From an uncultured Woeseia sp. (GTDB lineage: Bacteria; Pseudomonadota; Gammaproteobacteria; Steroidobacterales; Woeseiaceae), in the NCBI GenBank assembly GCA_937925605.1, contig CALALV010000188.1:1-57472 (forward strand): a stretch of DNA of 57,472 nucleotides, read 5' to 3'. Positions 1 through 9,657 of the stretch are shown one piece after another; position 1 is the stretch's first letter, and each line of letters begins with the position of its first letter. The position numbers and the translations under genes were made by a program. The notes below the pieces were generated by a model. It did no database searches. It was not told the DNA's origin and saw only the letters and a program-made list of their open reading frames with translations.

Positions 1-257
1 ACGGACCGTCCCTCAGTGCGCCGCCGGCCGACCCCGGCGTCCGCCCAGTCGAGCCGTCCGCCTGAGGTCGCCCTCGCCGTGGTCAGCATGCCGGCTTCTT
101 CCGCCGACATCCCGTTCAGGAACACGGCCATCGCCAGCGCAGAGACCTGCTCGGCCGGCAGGCTGCCGTCGGCCAGCCCGTCGACGAGCGCCTGGATCTG
201 CTCCGCGGACAGGGCCCTGCAGTCGCGCTTCGCGCGGATGACGTCGGTGAACAGCAC
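1..257 (-). CDS. deoA: Thymidine phosphorylase, N-terminal fragment cut by the window edge
   Basis: The 85 visible codons match the N-terminus of thymidine/pyrimidine-nucleoside phosphorylases, which split thymidine with phosphate into thymine and deoxyribose-1-phosphate. Recognisable blocks are IRAKRD, ALSAEQIQALVDG and ALAMAVFLNGMS, in family order and spacing. The GTG start at 255-257 lies four bases after the stop of the PhyH-type gene, so the two are probably co-transcribed. Oddity: after LDW the frame reads on as an Arg-rich tail (nt 1-55) instead of the family's GPVVDKHSTGG block, while the frame shifted by one reads LRDGP at the very edge. A frameshift or assembly error near the contig end is possible. 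The family call rests on the N-terminal helical domain only. Confidence 0.78.
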   Translation of the reverse strand, partial: MLFTDVIRAKRDCRALSAEQIQALVDGLADGSLPAEQVSALAMAVFLNGMSAEEAGMLTTARATSGGRLDWADAGVGRRRTEGRS

Positions 258-261
258 GGTC

Positions 262-1167
262 TCAGGCGAAGCCGCGCAGCGGCAGTTCGGGGCTGCGCTG
301 CAGCCAGTTCTCCGCGGGGTAATGCGCGCGCCGCTCGATCGCGTGCAGCGTGTAGGCATGGCGCGAGCGCTCGGAGCGGTTCGGGCCGGACAGGTGCGGC
401 GCACGGCCGTCGAAGATGACCAGCGCACCGGCCGCGGCCTCCGCCGCCAGCGGCTCGGTGTCCGGCCAGGGCGTGTCGTCGAGCGTAATGGTCTCGAGCT
501 CGCTATCGCTCACGCGCCGGTTGAGCTTGCGCAGCGGGCCCTTGTGGCCGCCGGGAATGAAGTACATGCAGCCGTTCTCCGTGGTCGCGTCCTCGAGCGC
601 GAACCAGAAACCGGTGCAGGTCTCGGGCTCGGTGTACAGGTAGGTCGAGTCCTGGTGGCAGACCACCTCGCCGCCGATGCGCGGTGGCTTGAAGATGTAC
701 ATCGACTGGATGATGGCGGGGTCGACGTAGCCCAGGCTCCGCGCCAGCGCGGCCAGCTCCGGCGTGTGCGAGAAAGCCTCGAATACCGGGTCGAGGTCGT
801 GCATCGCGTGGCCGAGCTTGTTCAGACACTGCGCCTTCGGCTGGCGCAGGCGGCCGTCTTCGCCGAACGCATCCTGCTCGAGGAAGAAGCGGATCTTGTC
901 GCCGGACTCGATGAACCAGGTGTCGTCGAGCTGGGCCTGCGAGGTGGTCGAGAACACGCTGCGGACGCTCGCCGGGTCGAAGGCGTCGACCAGTTCAAGC
1001 GCCCGCCGGCGCAGCGCCTGGCAGCGCTCGACCGGCACGAAACCCTCGAGCACGAGGACCCCCGTGGCGTGGAAGTCGGCGAGCATGGCGTCGCTCAGGC
1101 GGCCGTCGGCGGGCGCGGGATAGCGCGGCAGCGCCGCCGGTTCGGAGGTCGGGGAAGTCGCGGGCAT
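262..1167 (-). CDS. Phytanoyl-CoA dioxygenase (PhyH) family oxygenase
   Basis: 301 residues, a usual length for bacterial PhyH proteins, which are Fe(II)/2-oxoglutarate-dependent hydroxylases of the double-stranded beta-helix fold. The iron-binding HxD is visible as CHQDS (His171, Asp173). The distal His is in GRAPHLSG and the 2-oxoglutarate Arg in RSERSRHAY. The ATG at 1165-1167 was chosen because the family's first helix (LSDAMLADFHATGVLVLEGF) starts about 25 residues later; the frame stays open upstream only as an antisense shadow of the receptor gene. No signal peptide, so cytoplasmic. It sits four bases upstream of the thymidine phosphorylase start and is divergent from the TonB receptor. 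The substrate cannot be read from the sequence; small carboxylates, compatible solutes or CoA esters are all known for the family. Confidence 0.88.
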   Translation of the reverse strand: MPATSPTSEPAALPRYPAPADGRLSDAMLADFHATGVLVLEGFVPVERCQALRRRALELVDAFDPASVRSVFSTTSQAQLDDTWFIESGDKIRFFLEQDAFGEDGRLRQPKAQCLNKLGHAMHDLDPVFEAFSHTPELAALARSLGYVDPAIIQSMYIFKPPRIGGEVVCHQDSTYLYTEPETCTGFWFALEDATTENGCMYFIPGGHKGPLRKLNRRVSDSELETITLDDTPWPDTEPLAAEAAAGALVIFDGRAPHLSGPNRSERSRHAYTLHAIERRAHYPAENWLQRSPELPLRGFA

Positions 1168-1239
1168 GCGGCATTGTAAGCCAGCCGCGGCGCCGCCCGC
1201 GAGGGCTGCGTGCGCAGCGCCGGGTTGCCCGCTTTCCGC

Positions 1240-1245
1240 TAGAAT
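1240..1245 (+). promoter_or_regulatory. Candidate -10 element (TAGAAT) for the TonB receptor gene
   Basis: TAGAAT matches the sigma-70 -10 consensus at five of six positions and lies in the divergent gap between the PhyH and receptor genes, about 130 bases before the receptor start. No convincing -35 hexamer is found at 16-18 bases, so this is only a candidate. Confidence 0.25.
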
Positions 1246-1374
1246 CAGCTCATCGCAGCGGTGGGCTCGGGGGGAGCACATCAAGGAGCCCGCCGGCCCT
1301 CCCCGGGGCCGGGCCGGACGGAATCGACGGGCGCCACCGCTCAATAACGACAACAGACAGCGAAGGATGACGAC

Positions 1375-3537
<2,163 letters not shown>

Positions 3538-3572
3538 TTACGGGGTAGCGCGCTTCGATCGACGAGCAACGG

Positions 3573-3602
3573 GGGCGCCGGGAAACCGGCGCCTCATTGT
3601 TT
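3573..3602 (+). terminator. Rho-independent terminator after the TonB receptor gene
   Basis: A perfect 8-bp stem (GGCGCCGG at 3574-3581, CCGGCGCC at 3586-3593) closes a GAAA tetraloop and is followed by a T-rich tract, TCATTGTTT. It lies about 35 bases after the receptor stop codon, and the next gene on the same strand starts at 3659. Confidence 0.85.
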
Positions 3603-3658
3603 GGCGGGAACCGCGACAAGGAAGCAGGCACGGAACACTCGCTGCTGGAGTCGTCGGC

Positions 3659-4669
3659 ATGAAAGTTCCGGAGTCCAGGCCAGTGAAATCCGCCAGTGCA
3701 CTGATGCAAGTTCGTTTCGTCCTGCTCGTCAGCATTGCATCGGGTGCTGGCCATGCCGTCGGCGCTGACTCGGACAGCGACCGCATCTCGACCCGCGCAA
3801 CCGGCGATGACAGCTTCGAGATCGCGCTCGAAGCCGATGCCGCCATCGGCGACCGGGAGCAGGCGGAGAGAATGGCGTTCGACTGCCTGCGCGGCGACCG
3901 GCGCCTGGAATGCCTGAACGAGAAAGGCTTTCGCTGCGCATCCGTCGGCGAGCCGTCACGGAATGGCTACAGCTGCTACCTGTCGGTCGGCGGCAACTGC
4001 TACCGGAAGCGGTTTCGGCTGGAAGAGAACGGCTGGAGCAGCAACGACGACTGGCAAAGCGGTGCGTGCGAGGACACCTTCGAACCCGCATTGGGCCCGG
4101 GCGTGCGAGAACGGTACGACAACACGAACGCCCCCGACAAACTCCTTTTCAAGATGTTCGTACGCCGTATTTTCGCAGAGAGCGTGGACTTCCTCGAGAC
4201 GCTCGAGTCTGCCGAGTTCGAAAGGAGCCAGGCGGGCCTGAAATACGTCGAACCCGGCCTGACCGGCAAGATGGATGCCGCGGACGTGGTTCGCTACTTC
4301 GCCAGGCGCTTCCCCGATATCGAGGACGACGTCGAGGAGTTCTCGAAGGCCTTGCTTTGCGAAGGCACCCGGCCGCGCTACCCGGGAGCGGAAAACTTCG
4401 TCGTGTTCAACCAGCTGGATGAAGTCCGACTGAACGTATACGAGCGTCACCTGCTGATCGCCCGGGCCGAGCTGCAGGCCGGTGGTCTGTTCGACCTGGA
4501 CAAGGCACTCCACGACTTCCCGGGATCGTTCGTCAGCGTATCCGTAGATCATGAAGCGGCTCGCGACGGCTCCGTAGCGTCGATATACGAGCACGCGACC
4601 CGGCTATGCGAGTCGCCCTGGGGACATCAGTTCTCGTCGTCCGGACCTGCGGATGAGGCAGTACAATAA
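3659..4669 (+). CDS. Exported protein of unknown function, cysteine-containing N-terminal part
   Basis: 336 residues; I do not recognise a family. A hydrophobic stretch at about residues 18-36 (VRFVLLVSIASGAGHAVGA) looks like a signal peptide with a long charged n-region; a start at the internal ATG of ALMQVRF would give a more typical one. The next part is rich in Cys (CLRGDRRLECLNEKGFRC, SCYLSVGGNC, SGACEDTF), which suggests disulfides in the periplasm. The C-terminal two thirds look helical and acidic and keep a few Cys (LLCEG, RLCESP). The ATG at 3659 has GGAG at 3647-3650. Codon choice is visibly less GC-rich than in the flanking metabolic genes, and it begins a run of short orphan-like genes, which hints at accessory or transferred DNA. 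Confidence 0.7.
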   Translation: MKVPESRPVKSASALMQVRFVLLVSIASGAGHAVGADSDSDRISTRATGDDSFEIALEADAAIGDREQAERMAFDCLRGDRRLECLNEKGFRCASVGEPSRNGYSCYLSVGGNCYRKRFRLEENGWSSNDDWQSGACEDTFEPALGPGVRERYDNTNAPDKLLFKMFVRRIFAESVDFLETLESAEFERSQAGLKYVEPGLTGKMDAADVVRYFARRFPDIEDDVEEFSKALLCEGTRPRYPGAENFVVFNQLDEVRLNVYERHLLIARAELQAGGLFDLDKALHDFPGSFVSVSVDHEAARDGSVASIYEHATRLCESPWGHQFSSSGPADEAVQ

Positions 4670-4747
4670 GTCTCCCCAAGATTGCTTGTCGCTCGTGCCT
4701 TTCGCTGTGACAGGCTACCTGGTCAGCTACGTCGATCGGAGGTGATC

Positions 4748-5236
4748 GTGCGAAACCCAGCGCGCAATCCTGTCGTGTTCGCCGCGGCATTCTTCATGCT
4801 GCTCCCCGCCTGCCATGGCGAGCGAGCGGAGCCCGGCAGGCTCGACCTCACCGACTTCGCCAACCGCTACGCCGCCGCCTGGTCCGGGCAGAAGCCCGCA
4901 GCCCTCGCCGCGTTCTACGCCGAAAACGGCATGCTGCAGGTCAACGACGGCGAGCCCTCCGTCGGCCGCGAGGCCATCACCGAAACCGCCCGCAGCTTCA
5001 TGACCGCGTTCCCCGACATGGTCGTGCGCCTCGTCGAGGTGCGCGAGACGGGCGACGCGGTCGAGTTCCACTGGCACTGGACCGGTACCCACACCGGTCC
5101 CGGCGGCACCGGCAGCGCCGTGGACCTGCGCGGCCACGAGACATGGACGCTGGATGACGACGGCCTGATCGCCGTCTCGCTCGGCCATTTCGACGAAGCC
5201 GAGTACCAGCGGCAGCTCGACGCCGGCCCGCCCTGA
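4748..5236 (+). CDS. Lipoprotein with SnoaL/NTF2-like (DUF4440-type) fold
   Basis: 162 residues from a GTG start at 4748. That start has GGAGG at 4738-4742 and places a lipoprotein signal directly at the N-terminus: a hydrophobic run, then LLPAC with the lipidation Cys. An upstream ATG at 4682 would bury the signal peptide, so it was rejected. The mature part has the features of a cone-shaped alpha+beta NTF2-like domain: FANRYAAAWSGQ, FYAENGMLQVNDGEP, VGREAITETARSFMTAFPDM and later strands ending FHWHWTGTHTG and GHETW. Such domains bind or isomerise small hydrophobic ligands or serve as scaffolds; no specific catalytic residues can be assigned. It is likely anchored to the inner or outer membrane facing the periplasm. 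Confidence 0.8.
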   Translation: MRNPARNPVVFAAAFFMLLPACHGERAEPGRLDLTDFANRYAAAWSGQKPAALAAFYAENGMLQVNDGEPSVGREAITETARSFMTAFPDMVVRLVEVRETGDAVEFHWHWTGTHTGPGGTGSAVDLRGHETWTLDDDGLIAVSLGHFDEAEYQRQLDAGPP

Positions 5237-5372
5237 GCCGCATCTGGGCCGTTTGTCGCGACCCGTTGGCTCCGACCGCCATGCCGGGCAGAAATTTCCC
5301 GGGCGTGTACTAGGCTCTTGGTTGCAGCTGTGACGACCTGTCGCGGTTGCAAACCTGTCGGAGGGCAGACTC

Positions 5373-6023
5373 ATGACAACAATACGAAGAACTGCGGCCG
5401 TACTCGGCCTGCTTGCCATCGCGGCCACCGCCCAGGCGGACGATCGCCGCTACCAGACATCGGACGTCATCGATATCAGCGGCGCCGGCGGACCCTACCA
5501 GGGCGCCGCGTGGCTGATCCGCACGGAAGACGAGATCGAGGGAAGGATCATGACGCGCGTCAGTACGGCCGGCGCTCCCTACACGCTGTGGATCGTCATT
5601 TTCAACAACCCGGCGGCCTGCGGCGATAACGGCTGCGGCGACGATGAGGATTTCGCCAATCCCGACATCGGCATTTCGGTCTTCAACGGCACCGGGGCCA
5701 TCAGCGTGCCGGACGGTGACCTGAAGCCGAACGGCAAACCATCGGGCCGCGGCATGGTCAACTTCGATTTCGAGATCGAAGCCGGCGGCCTGCCGAACGG
5801 CCTGTTCCTGCTGTTCGGAGCCGAGGACGGGCTCGCCGAGGGCAACGGCTACGGTGCGGAGGTACACCTCGTCATCGACCGGCACCCGCGGCCGGCGAAC
5901 GGCCTGTCGTGGATACCGGACCTGACGACGACGAACTTCCCGGGGCTGGGTCCGGCGGTCAACGACAGGGCGGCGGTCTTCCTCGCCTGTCCTGACGACG
6001 ACTGTCCGGGCAGCGTGCTGTAG
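5373..6023 (+). CDS. Exported protein of unknown function
   Basis: 216 residues with a clean signal peptide (TAAVLGLLAIAATAQA, cleavage before DDRRY). The mature part looks all-beta, with strand-rich text such as APYTLWIVIFNNP. It has one Cys-rich, acidic loop (ACGDNGCGDDEDF) and a C-terminal FLACPDDDCPGS that could form a second disulfide. A family with a metal-binding or allergen-like beta sandwich is possible, but I cannot name one. The ATG at 5373 has GGAGGG at 5360-5365. It stands alone between two same-strand genes, with a 9-bp hairpin just after its stop codon. Confidence 0.72.
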   Translation: MTTIRRTAAVLGLLAIAATAQADDRRYQTSDVIDISGAGGPYQGAAWLIRTEDEIEGRIMTRVSTAGAPYTLWIVIFNNPAACGDNGCGDDEDFANPDIGISVFNGTGAISVPDGDLKPNGKPSGRGMVNFDFEIEAGGLPNGLFLLFGAEDGLAEGNGYGAEVHLVIDRHPRPANGLSWIPDLTTTNFPGLGPAVNDRAAVFLACPDDDCPGSVL

Positions 6024-6038
6024 CGAAACCGGGGACGC

Positions 6039-6063
6039 GCCGGCCGGGGTGTGACCGGCCGGC
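6039..6063. terminator. Strong GC hairpin between two small exported-protein genes
   Basis: A perfect 9-bp inverted repeat (GCCGGCCGG at 6039-6047, CCGGCCGGC at 6055-6063) with a 7-base loop lies 15 bases after the stop of the upstream gene. No T-tract follows on the plus strand, so it may be a pause or RNA 3'-end stabiliser rather than a true intrinsic terminator. Confidence 0.4.
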
Positions 6064-6095
6064 ACGTCCTTGCAGACGCACGGGAAGGTCGGACA

Positions 6096-6674
6096 GTGAC
6101 CAAGAACGCCCTTCTGTTAGCGTTCGCGATCGGGGTTCTCGGAGTCGCCGTGTACGTGGCGGTGGAGTGGCTACTGCCACCACAAGGCGGATCCGACGCC
6201 TCGATCAGTATTGATTTCGCCCCGAACGGTGGCGGCACGTACGACATCGATTGCACGGACCAAAAGCCGGTCTTTGCCGATGCAAGACTTTACACACCAC
6301 AAATCTCGCTGAGCGGACCCCTCGTATCTGGTGTAAGCCTTTTCTTCGAGGTAAAGGCGGATCGCTTCCTGCGGAAAGACCCGACACTCGCGTTCTTCTC
6401 AATGTTCGTCCCCGGCGGCAGCACATCTCCCACGACAATAATTACCCCGGCGAATGCGGGAGCGCGGGTTACGCCGCCCGGAACCCCGGCCCCGGAAACA
6501 CAGGGATTCTGGCTCGCCTGCACTGCCCGGTGTCGGGTGCGGGGAAACGTCGGCAGCGACAATGACGATCATGCCAACGCGTACCTGGAGCTTTTGAGCA
6601 TCGGGACCTCGTCGGCAACCATCAACATTGCTGGAGAACATCAGAGCCCGCGAAGGGCGGTACGCTGTCGATAG
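6096..6674 (+). CDS. Membrane-anchored protein of unknown function
   Basis: 192 residues from the GTG at 6096, chosen because GGAAGG sits at 6083-6088 and the protein then starts directly with a transmembrane anchor (NALLLAFAIGVLGVAVYVAVEWLL). The frame is open further upstream but that extension only reads through the hairpin. The periplasmic remainder looks beta-rich, with proline/threonine-rich segments (TPPGTPAPETQG) and two pairs of Cys (DIDCTD; ACTARCRV). The tail after residue 175 becomes Arg-rich. No family recognised. Base composition is lower in GC than the neighbours on either side, as for the other genes of this small cluster. Confidence 0.6.
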   Translation: MTKNALLLAFAIGVLGVAVYVAVEWLLPPQGGSDASISIDFAPNGGGTYDIDCTDQKPVFADARLYTPQISLSGPLVSGVSLFFEVKADRFLRKDPTLAFFSMFVPGGSTSPTTIITPANAGARVTPPGTPAPETQGFWLACTARCRVRGNVGSDNDDHANAYLELLSIGTSSATINIAGEHQSPRRAVRCR

Positions 6675-6800
6675 AGTCTCTGCGTCGACCCGTCGAGACG
6701 ATCGGACGAACGAGAGTCGAAGCTATCCATCCGGCCAGACCGCATTAGTAGTCGGAGCGCTAGAAAAATGTGAAACCCCGAAGCCGAGTACCGAAGGAGC

Positions 6801-7472
6801 ATGGAATCCGAGTACAGGGAAATCAAGCGCGACCTGCGCGACCTCAAAGCCTGCCAAAGGCAGTACTTTTTCCTGTCGATTTCGGGAGCCGCAGCAATTC
6901 TGGCGCTTGCCCGTTACGTCGAGGACTACGCCGGTTTCCCGATGCTGGCTGCGCTTCTCTTCGTATTGCCCTGCTGGAAGATGTTCTTCGACAAAGCCAG
7001 CTCTGTCACGCGTACGTCAGGATACATAGCGTACCTGGAAAGCCAGATGGCAACCGGGTCGCCTGTTTTTGTCGGCTATGAAAAGGCCGTAATCGAATTT
7101 CGGCGGCGCGACGATTCCGGCTACTTCAAAGGTCTGCAAACGTCGGATCTGGACAAGAAGCCGTCCCGCTGGCGATACGGTTACTGGATGATCAACTACT
7201 GGACCTATGTCCTCGTCTGTGTCGCTTGTTTGACGTCGGCCGCGGCCTGGGCATTGACAGAGGCGCCGTGGACCCGGGACGGAACCAAGGCCGTATTCTG
7301 GTGGTTCTATGCCGGTTCCATTCTGGCGTTTCTGGCAATTCTACAAAGCACGACCAGGGACTACTGGATACTCAAGCGTGGCAAGTACTCCTACCTGTCG
7401 ATGCAGCGGAACTGGCAGCAGGTACTTGACTTCGAGCTTGGTGGATTCCGCGAACGCATTGTCGGGAACTAA
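6801..7472 (+). CDS. Multi-pass membrane protein of unknown function
   Basis: 223 residues. A charged N-terminal helix (ESEYREIKRDLRDLKACQRQ) is followed by four predicted membrane segments, roughly residues 22-40, 46-62, 128-150 and 163-181. Between the second and third lies a cytoplasmic-looking loop with many charged residues. An in-frame stop at 6771 confines the start to the ATG at 6801. Its AAGGAG sits only one base upstream of the ATG, so translation may be weak. The second and third halves do not resemble a transporter I know. It is the last gene of the AT-richer cluster and is convergent with the adenosine deaminase gene. Confidence 0.7.
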   Translation: MESEYREIKRDLRDLKACQRQYFFLSISGAAAILALARYVEDYAGFPMLAALLFVLPCWKMFFDKASSVTRTSGYIAYLESQMATGSPVFVGYEKAVIEFRRRDDSGYFKGLQTSDLDKKPSRWRYGYWMINYWTYVLVCVACLTSAAAWALTEAPWTRDGTKAVFWWFYAGSILAFLAILQSTTRDYWILKRGKYSYLSMQRNWQQVLDFELGGFRERIVGN

Positions 7473-7546
7473 TCTCGTGACCGGATGCAATCGACGATCA
7501 TCCATTGTCGGCTTATCGCCAGCGAATATTGCACTCGCCGGGGTTG

Positions 7547-8539
7547 TCAATCACGGACAAAGCTTGCTCGCCTTGCAATATCCGTAGCCGCCGCGAACTC
7601 TTTCACCCCGAACCCGTGCTCCGCGGCCAGCAGCGCGTACTCATGCGTCTGGTCGATGCCGAACAGGCTCGGGTCGTCGGAATTGATCGTCACGTTTACG
7701 CCTGCATCCATCAGCCGTCGGATCGGGTGCGCGGCCGTCGACGGCACCGAGTTCGTCAGCCAGTTGCTGGTCGGGCAGACTTCCAGCACGACGCCGCGCC
7801 TGCGCACCAGCTCGAGCGCGCGCTCGTCCGAGATGACGTGGATGCCGTGCCCGATGCGCTCGGCGCCGAGCAGGTCGATCGCGTCGATGACCTGCTGCGC
7901 GCTGTCCGGCTCCTCGCCGGCGTGCACCGTGAGCCCGAGCCCCGCCCGCCGCGCGACGTCGACGAGCGGCCGGTAGGCCTCCAGCGGGTGCGTGTCGTGG
8001 TCGGCGAAGTCGAGACCGACGAAACTGTCGGCGTTCTCCGCGATGAACGCCACGGTGCGCGCGGCATCCTTCAGCGGCAGCGTCTTCTGCACGATGCCGA
8101 TCAGCCCCACGTCGAATCCGGGCTGCCGCGCCCGCTCGATACCGCGCAGGATCGCCGCGTGCACGGACTCGTGCGTCAGCCCGTTGGTCTTGCCGCCGAG
8201 GATAAAGTCCGGCGAGTAGCGGAACTCCTGGATCGTGATGTTCTGCGCCTGCGAGTCGAGGCAGGCCTCGTACGCGAGTCGCTCGATCACCTCCTCGCTG
8301 CACCAGATGCGCTGGATGTCGACGAAGCGCGCGAGCGCCGTCTTCAGGTCGCGCATGGGTCTCGACAGCAGCCACTCGTCGCGGAATCGGCGGCGGTCCT
8401 GCGGGATCTCGAGCCCGAGGTCGCGGCCGATCTCCATCACCGTCTCCGGCCGGAAGCAGGCCTCCAGGTGGCAGTGCAGTTCGACCTTCGGCAGGCTACG
8501 GAAGTCCAAGGCCGTCCCCGTCGTATCGGTCGTCGCCAT
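7547..8539 (-). CDS. Adenosine deaminase family protein
   Basis: 330 residues, the usual size for this zinc hydrolase that converts (deoxy)adenosine, or in some subfamilies adenine, to the inosine or hypoxanthine form. All landmarks are present: the zinc pair in ELHCHLE, the third His and catalytic Glu in TVHAGEE, the base-handling IGHGIHV, EVCPTSNW, and the last zinc ligand in INSDDPSLFG. Start ATG is at 8537-8539, eight bases after the aldo/keto reductase stop, with no strong ribosome site of its own, so translational coupling is likely. No export signal, so cytoplasmic. It forms an operon with the reductase and fits the nucleoside theme of deoA, nupC and the divergent SAH/MTA-deaminase-like gene. 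Adenosine versus adenine cannot be settled by eye. Confidence 0.9.
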   Translation of the reverse strand: MATTDTTGTALDFRSLPKVELHCHLEACFRPETVMEIGRDLGLEIPQDRRRFRDEWLLSRPMRDLKTALARFVDIQRIWCSEEVIERLAYEACLDSQAQNITIQEFRYSPDFILGGKTNGLTHESVHAAILRGIERARQPGFDVGLIGIVQKTLPLKDAARTVAFIAENADSFVGLDFADHDTHPLEAYRPLVDVARRAGLGLTVHAGEEPDSAQQVIDAIDLLGAERIGHGIHVISDERALELVRRRGVVLEVCPTSNWLTNSVPSTAAHPIRRLMDAGVNVTINSDDPSLFGIDQTHEYALLAAEHGFGVKEFAAATDIARRASFVRD

Positions 8540-8547
8540 CCGTCCGC

Positions 8548-9498
8548 TTACGCCGACGGCAACGCATCCACGTACGCAGCCATGCGCTGCTGCAGCGCCT
8601 TGTCGGGCAATTCGCCGATGCCGGCGCCGAGATTGTCGAGCATGTGATGCGGCTTGCTCGTCGCCGGCGTGACGACCGTCACCGCCGGGTGCGCCGCGGC
8701 GAACTTGATGAAGAACTGGGCCCAGGTCGCAATGCCGATCTCCCGCGCCCACTCCGGCACCGGCCGGTCGCCGACGCGGTTCCACAGCCGGGTACGGCCG
8801 AACGGCAGGTACACGAGCACGCCGATGCCGCGCTCCTCCGCGATCGGGAATATCTCCTTCGCGGCCGTCCGGTTGTCCACCGCGTAGTCGACGCCGATGA
8901 AATCCAGCGGCTCGTTGCGCATGACAGCCGCCAGGTCGGGGTAGCGCTCCTCGCCCGTGTAGGTCGTGCCGATGTAGCGCACCCGGCCGTTTTGCTTCAG
9001 TTCCTTCAGGATCCCGAGCTGCACCGGGATGTCGGCGAGGTTGTGGACCTGGACCAGGTCGATCGGGTCCTTGCCGATGTAGCCGAAGGAGCGCTCGAGC
9101 TGCGCCCGCGCCGCCGCCCGGTCCGCGTCCGTGCCGCCGCGCGGCACGACGTTGAGCTTGGTGGCCCAGAAGACCTCGTCGGCGGCGTCGAGGTCCTGCA
9201 CGATGCCGCCCGCGACCTCCTCGGCCTCGCCGTAGCCCGGCGCGGTGTCGAACACGCGGCCGCCGTAGGCCAGCAGGGTCTCGATGACCTCGCGCAACTG
9301 GCTCGTATCGTCACTACCGGCGAGCTGCCGGAAGGTCGCGGACGTGCCGAGGCCGACGATCGGCAGCTTCTCCCCGGTCTTCGGCACCGCGCGCTGCAGC
9401 AGCGGCTGTGCCTCTACGGCCCGCAGCAGGCCGCCGGGCAGGCACGCTGCGGCGCCAGCGAAAAGGGAATACCTGAGGTAATCGCGTCGATTGATCAT
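8548..9498 (-). CDS. Tat-exported aldo/keto reductase
   Basis: 316 residues. The start at 9496-9498 (AAGGAG six bases upstream) gives a twin-arginine signal, NRRDYLRY, followed by a hydrophobic run (LFAGAAACLPGG), so the enzyme is probably folded with cofactor and exported, or the signal is a remnant. The (beta/alpha)8 aldo/keto reductase tetrad is complete: Asp and Tyr in VFDTAPGYGEAE, Lys in FWATKLNV, His in DLVQVHNL. Family members reduce aldehydes or ketones with NADPH; how a periplasmic copy would obtain NADPH is unclear. First gene of a two-gene operon with the adenosine deaminase. It is divergent from the lipidated amidohydrolase, with a 159-base shared promoter region. Confidence 0.88.
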   Translation of the reverse strand: MINRRDYLRYSLFAGAAACLPGGLLRAVEAQPLLQRAVPKTGEKLPIVGLGTSATFRQLAGSDDTSQLREVIETLLAYGGRVFDTAPGYGEAEEVAGGIVQDLDAADEVFWATKLNVVPRGGTDADRAAARAQLERSFGYIGKDPIDLVQVHNLADIPVQLGILKELKQNGRVRYIGTTYTGEERYPDLAAVMRNEPLDFIGVDYAVDNRTAAKEIFPIAEERGIGVLVYLPFGRTRLWNRVGDRPVPEWAREIGIATWAQFFIKFAAAHPAVTVVTPATSKPHHMLDNLGAGIGELPDKALQQRMAAYVDALPSA

Positions 9499-9611
9499 CC
9501 GTGCTCCTTCGCTTCTGGACATGGCGCCGCGGCGCCGCGCGCGCTCGTCATTGGCGACGGGCGCGGGCGGTCCCGATCGGTTCCCGCGGTGTCGCCCCCC
9601 GCCGCAGCGGG

Positions 9612-9617
9612 TAGAAT
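9612..9617 (+). promoter_or_regulatory. Candidate -10 element (TAGAAT) for the lipidated amidohydrolase gene
   Basis: TAGAAT, a five-of-six match to the sigma-70 -10 box, lies 40 bases upstream of the ATG at 9658 in a divergent intergenic region. The sequence 16-18 bases upstream is GC-rich with no good -35 hexamer. Confidence 0.35.
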
Positions 9618-9657
9618 AGCGCCGTCGCCGGACCGGCCGCCAGCCACGGACAGCCCC

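Noticed and set aside
4682..4747. Upstream ATG for the SnoaL-like lipoprotein
   Set aside because: It would place 22 residues in front of a lipoprotein signal; the GTG at 4748 has a strong ribosome site.
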